This document shows positions 60,507-64,000 of a stretch of DNA of 64,000 nucleotides, one piece after another; the first letter of the stretch is position 1; every line of letters begins with the position of its first letter. The notes beneath the pieces were generated by a model. That model made no database searches and was not told the origin of the DNA. It saw only the letters and a list, made by a program, of their open reading frames with translations. The stretch spans positions 1,612,001 through 1,676,000 of the forward strand of contig NZ_CP169244.1 of NCBI RefSeq assembly GCF_041902385.1, read 5' to 3'. The stretch comes from Arcticibacter sp041902385 (GTDB taxonomy: Bacteria > Bacteroidota > Bacteroidia > Sphingobacteriales > Sphingobacteriaceae). Position numbers and translations under genes: made by a program.

Positions 60507-60857
60507 ATGATTATTCAGGTTTTAAAGTCTAAGATACACCGGGTGAAGGTGACGCAGGCAGAACTGAACTATGTGGGGAGTATCACCATTGACGAGGACT
60601 TAATTGACGCCGCGAATATTATTCCCAATGAGAAGGTCCAGGTTGTAAATAATAATAACGGTGCCAGGTTTGAGACCTATGTGATCAGGGGAGAGCGAGG
60701 ATCAGGCATCGTATGCCTCAATGGTTCGTGTGCCCGGCTTGCTCAGGTTGGCGACATAGTGATTATCATGTCGTACGGTTCTTTGCCGATGGACGAGGCT
60801 CGCAACTATAAGCCTATTCTCGTTTTTCCAGATGACAATAACCATCTGATCAAATAG
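60507..60857 (+). CDS. panD: Aspartate 1-decarboxylase
   Basis: Makes beta-alanine for pantothenate. It has 116 residues. The self-processing Gly-Ser site is in QAELNYVGSITIDEDLID (cleavage gives the pyruvoyl Ser), and the family segments VVNNNNGARFETYVIRGERG and GDIVIIMSYGSLPMDEA are intact. Together with panC it covers the end of pantothenate synthesis. panB and panE are not in the window. It is followed 33 bp later by the heptose adenylyltransferase gene. Confidence 0.96.
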   Translation: MIIQVLKSKIHRVKVTQAELNYVGSITIDEDLIDAANIIPNEKVQVVNNNNGARFETYVIRGERGSGIVCLNGSCARLAQVGDIVIIMSYGSLPMDEARNYKPILVFPDDNNHLIK

Positions 60858-60890
60858 TCATACAGGCAGGCATAGAACGGATTAAAAGTT

Positions 60891-61385
60891 ATGAGTAAAT
60901 TAGAGGTTGTAAACAGCAAGATTAAGAGTCTGGAAGCACTCCTGCCTTTAGTCCGGGTCTGGAAGTTCCAGGGGAAGCGCATTGTTTTTACGAACGGATG
61001 TTTCGATTTGCTGCATCTTGGGCATGTTGACTACCTTGCCAAAGCTGCAGACATGGGCGATAAACTGATAATCGGTCTGAACACAGACCGGTCCGTGTCA
61101 GATATAAAAGGGCCTGCGCGGCCAATCACCGATGAAAAGTCACGTGCGTCGATTCTCGCATCGCTCTTTTTTGTTGATGCGGTGGTGTTGTTCTCTGAGG
61201 CAACTCCGTTAGACCTTATTACATCTATAAAGCCTGATATCCTGGTAAAGGGTGCCGATTATACGATAGACAGGATTGTAGGAGCCGGGGTGGTGTTAGA
61301 GAACGGCGGAGAGGTGAAAACAATCGATTATATAGATGGCTACTCTACTACTGCCATCGAACGACGGATAAAGGGAGCTGTATAA
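60891..61385 (+). CDS. rfaE2: D-glycero-beta-D-manno-heptose 1-phosphate adenylyltransferase
   Basis: Activates heptose 1-phosphate with ATP to ADP-heptose for lipopolysaccharide core. It has 164 residues, a nucleotidyltransferase fold: FTNGCFDLLHLGHVDYLAKA with the HxGH-type motif, GLNTDRSVSDIKGPARPI, and KPDILVKGADYTIDRIVGA followed by the C-terminal YSTTAIERRI. The kinase half of bifunctional HldE is absent, so this is the stand-alone type. It may be co-transcribed with panD. Confidence 0.92.
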   Translation: MSKLEVVNSKIKSLEALLPLVRVWKFQGKRIVFTNGCFDLLHLGHVDYLAKAADMGDKLIIGLNTDRSVSDIKGPARPITDEKSRASILASLFFVDAVVLFSEATPLDLITSIKPDILVKGADYTIDRIVGAGVVLENGGEVKTIDYIDGYSTTAIERRIKGAV

Positions 61386-61439
61386 CAGGGAGGAAACGTG
61401 CTGACCGGCCAGGTGTTCCGTTTTTATCTCTGTAACAAT

Positions 61440-61447
61440 TACTTTTG
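61440..61447 (+). promoter_or_regulatory. -7 promoter box of the TlpA-like lipoprotein gene
   Basis: TACTTTTG (TAnnTTTG), 46 nt before the ATG at 61494. Confidence 0.45.
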
Positions 61448-61493
61448 TTTGTTGTTGTAGTATTATTTGTTTTGCATCATATCTTCTTGTGAC

Positions 61494-62752
61494 ATGGGCT
61501 TTCTCCAGTATTCTGATCGTACGTTATCGTATTTCTTCTCACTAGTTCTTTCAATCGCGTTATTTTCCGCTTGTGGCAAGTCTGCCGGCGGACTTGAACC
61601 CGGAGACTGGCGGGCAACGCTTAAAACAGATTCGGGAACAGAGATACCTTTTAATTTTCATGTAGCAGACACGGCAGGTCGTAAGGTGGTCTATATCCTT
61701 AATGCCGGCGAACGCTTAAGAGTAGATGAAGTTCGTCAAAATGGCGACTCTATAAACATAGTCCTGCCTCTTTTCGATTCTGAGATAAAGGCCGTTTCAA
61801 GTTCTTCAGGCTTGTCGGGGAAGTGGATAAAGCATTTGCCTGACAAGGATATAGCGATGGCCTTCAGTGCGGAGCCCGGTATCTCCTGGCGTTTCTTTCC
61901 TCCGGGCGCAAGTGGGGCGTCGGCTAACGTCTCGGGCAGATGGTCTGCCACGTTTAGCAGTACTGACGGGAAGGATACATCCATAGCTGTCGGGGAGTTT
62001 GTGCAGGATTCTTCGAAGGTGAGGGGTACATTCCTCACCACAACCGGAGATTACCGGTATCTGGAAGGAGCTGTTTCCGGGGATAAGCTTTTTCTTTCCA
62101 CCTTTGATGGGTCTCATGCTTTTCTCTTTACCGGAACTGTAAAGAATAATACGATAGTAGACGGTCGGTTTTACGCAGGACTGTCGTCCATGGAGAAATG
62201 GAGCGCACGGAAGGATCCGAGGGCTATGCTTCCCGACGCGTATTCGCTCACTACACTTAAAAAGGGGAAGAGCAAGATCAGTTTCAGCTTTCCTGACCTC
62301 AGCGGTAAGCAGGTCTCTCTCTCTGACGAGCGCTTCCGCAATAAGGTGGTCATTGTACAGTTTCTCGGTTCATGGTGCCCTAACTGCATGGACGAGACGG
62401 CTTATATGGCTCCGTTCTACAAAAAGAACCGGGCCCGGGGGTAGAAGTTGTGGGACTGGCATATGAAAGAACAACAGACCCGGAACGGTCCAGAAAAAGC
62501 GTCAGGCAGCTTAAAGAAAGGTTTGATATACAGTATCCCCTTTTGCTTACCGGATACACGCCCAAGGACGCGCTGACAAGCATGCCCGAGCTAAACGAAT
62601 TCAAAGCCTTCCCCACAACGATCATCATAGACAAGAAAGGAAAGGTCAGGAAGATCCATACCGGGTTTAGCGGCCCGGGAACTGGCGCACACTATACCGA
62701 ATTCACCCAAGAGTTTACAAAACTCGTGGATGAGCTTCTGAAGGAAAGTTAA
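61494..62752 (+). pseudogene. TlpA-like thioredoxin-domain lipoprotein, frame broken by a 1-base homopolymer deletion (probably a sequence error)
   Basis: The start chosen is the ATG at 61494, giving a lipoprotein signal (SLVLSIALFSAC). A beta-rich N-terminal region of ~250 residues contains a DUF4369-like stretch. The thioredoxin/AhpC-TSA domain follows, with the catalytic CxxC in FLGSWCPNCMDETAY. The frame ends falsely at 62444; the remaining thioredoxin fold (GLAYERTTDPERSRKSVRQL, then the cis-Pro segment FKAFPTTIIIDKKGKV) is in another frame to 62752. One more G in the G5 run at 62437-62441 joins them (NRARGVEVVGLAYE). Likely a periplasmic disulfide reductase. Confidence 0.88.
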
Positions 62753-62804
62753 CCTGAACCTTTCGGTCACTGTTTTTCTTATATTTTCAAAACGTCACAT
62801 AATA

Positions 62805-64000
62805 ATGAAGCAAGTATACCGCTCGTGTTTGATACTGTCAGTTGTTCTGCTCGCTGCGTGCTCCTCAGTCCAGAAGGTCGCGATGGACCCTGTAACTGTT
62901 AGCGCAAACCGGCCGGGTTCAAATATTTACAGGAGCAGCTACACAAAGCTTACCGATATTATTCATACGCGGCTTGATCTCCGGTTTGACTGGGACAGCA
63001 GCTTTGTTATGGGTAGGGCTTATATTCAGGCAAAGCCCTGGTTCTACCCTTCTGACAGTCTTATCCTGTCAGCCAAAGGTTTCCGGATTGAACAGGTCGC
63101 GCTGGTACAGAAAGACGAGTTAATTCCTTTAAAGTACACGTATGATCGCAAGAAGCTGAAGGTCAGACTCGACAAAACCTACACACGCGATCAGAAGTAT
63201 ACAGTCTATGTGCAATACGTGGCGATGCCGAACCGCTTGAAAGTTGGTGAAGATATAGGCTCCTCAGGCGACAGGGGCTTCTACTTTATTAATCCCGACG
63301 GTAAAGAGAAAGATATGCCAAGGCAGTTCTGGACGCAGGGAGAGACCGAGTGTAATTCTGCCTGGTTCCCCACCATCGACGGACCGCAGGAGAAGATGAC
63401 CCAGGAGATCAGTATGACTGTGCCTGCCGGCATGGTTACACTTTCAAACGGCATACTTGATTTTTCATCCGACAACGGTGACGGCACACGCACCGATACG
63501 TGGCGGCAGGAGAAGCCCCATTCTACTTACCTCACGATGATAGCCGGCGGCGATTTTAAGATTGTGAAGGATAAGTGGCGCGATAAGGAGGTGAGCTACT
63601 ATATGGAGCCTGAATTCGCTCCAAATGCCCGGCTGATCTTCGGGAAGACCCCCCAGATGATGGAGTTCTTCTCCTCTCTTACCGGCGTCGATTATCCCTG
63701 GGAAAAATACTCACAGATCGTGGTGAGGAACTTTCTGGGCGGAGCTATGGAGAATACAACTGCCACGGTCTTCTTTGACCGGATGAATATGACCAAAGAG
63801 CAGTATCTCGACGAAACCTATGAAGACATTATATCACATGAGCTTTTCCATCATTGGTTTGGTGATTTGGTGACCGCCGAGTCCTGGGCGAATCTTCCTT
63901 TAAATGAGTCTTTTGCTACCTACGGAGAGTACCTCTGGAATGAACATAAGTATGGCCGCGATTACGCTGACCTTTTCGGATGGAAAGATCTGCAGGCCTA
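62805..64000 (+). CDS. M1 family aminopeptidase lipoprotein, 3' end outside the window
   Basis: The frame is open from the ATG at 62805 to the end of the window (398 codons) with no stop. It starts with a lipoprotein signal (SVVLLAAC). The M1 N-terminal beta-domain follows, then the exopeptidase motif GGAMEN (about residues 311-316), the zinc motif HELFHHWFGD (H345-E346-...-H349) and the third ligand in LNESFATYGE 19 residues later. All catalytic parts are present; the C-terminal domains are cut off. Probably removes N-terminal residues from peptides in the periplasm. Confidence 0.93.
   Translation, partial: MKQVYRSCLILSVVLLAACSSVQKVAMDPVTVSANRPGSNIYRSSYTKLTDIIHTRLDLRFDWDSSFVMGRAYIQAKPWFYPSDSLILSAKGFRIEQVALVQKDELIPLKYTYDRKKLKVRLDKTYTRDQKYTVYVQYVAMPNRLKVGEDIGSSGDRGFYFINPDGKEKDMPRQFWTQGETECNSAWFPTIDGPQEKMTQEISMTVPAGMVTLSNGILDFSSDNGDGTRTDTWRQEKPHSTYLTMIAGGDFKIVKDKWRDKEVSYYMEPEFAPNARLIFGKTPQMMEFFSSLTGVDYPWEKYSQIVVRNFLGGAMENTTATVFFDRMNMTKEQYLDETYEDIISHELFHHWFGDLVTAESWANLPLNESFATYGEYLWNEHKYGRDYADLFGWKDLQA

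Overview
The window looks like a chromosomal stretch of a Bacteroidota bacterium, most likely family Sphingobacteriaceae (Pedobacter-like); the genus cannot be fixed from sequence alone. The grounds are TAnnTTTG -7 promoter boxes, two DUF4270 lipoproteins, an rpsP with a long Ala/Glu-rich tail, a transcarbamylase of the Bacteroides acyl-ornithine type, a COX24/mS38-like micro-protein upstream of an RNase G gene, a LytTR two-component pair and a four-helix-bundle (S23/IVS) gene. Almost everything is housekeeping. I saw no prophage, transposase, CRISPR array, rRNA or tRNA.

Layout. 1-8658: end of a YifB-type ATPase gene, msrA, an M16 protease, def, a nifU-mrp iron-sulfur pair, an AsmA-like/GT51 transglycosylase fusion, hpt and psd. 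9011-11525: the classical rpsP-rimM-trmD-rplS operon on the minus strand. 11723-22341: a PAS kinase-like protein without an ATPase domain, gmhA, an M2 (ACE-like) peptidase, pfkA, birA, then rsfS-ftsH, a LUD protein and an aminotransferase. 22688-33125: a complete arginine operon on the minus strand, read GNAT-argG-argC-[four-helix bundle]-argD-argF'-argB-proC-argE-argH, behind a promoter that carries an ARG-box-like palindrome. 33267-39171: ssb, mutY, HU, two very small genes, rng and radA. 39280-45786: carB, an NMN uptake/ribosylnicotinamide kinase pair, a candidate structured leader RNA in front of a TerC gene, and an rRNA methyltransferase. 45878-49852: tadA, superoxide dismutase, oxyR and catalase; oxyR and catalase diverge around a recognisable OxyR operator. 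49880-58382: glmS, two DUF4270 lipoproteins flanking a LytTR/LytS pair, and a Kelch lipoprotein. 58404-64000: a half-length glycogen-synthase-like protein, panC-panD, heptose-1-P adenylyltransferase, a TlpA-like lipoprotein, and an M1 aminopeptidase that runs off the end.

Two points affect how the window is read. First, five conserved genes (argH, tadA, oxyR, panC, tlpA-like) each carry one frameshift, and every one is repaired by adding one base to a homopolymer run. That pattern looks like sequencing or assembly error rather than decay. Second, the most unusual DNA is a set of 7-bp-period repeats. One block brackets a four-helix-bundle gene inserted into the arginine operon, and shorter tracts lie at panC/panD and at the carB 3' end. 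Other leads are the OxyR operator, the arginine operator, the terC leader RNA, an 11-bp repeat hairpin, and several proteins missing a domain or motif expected of their family.
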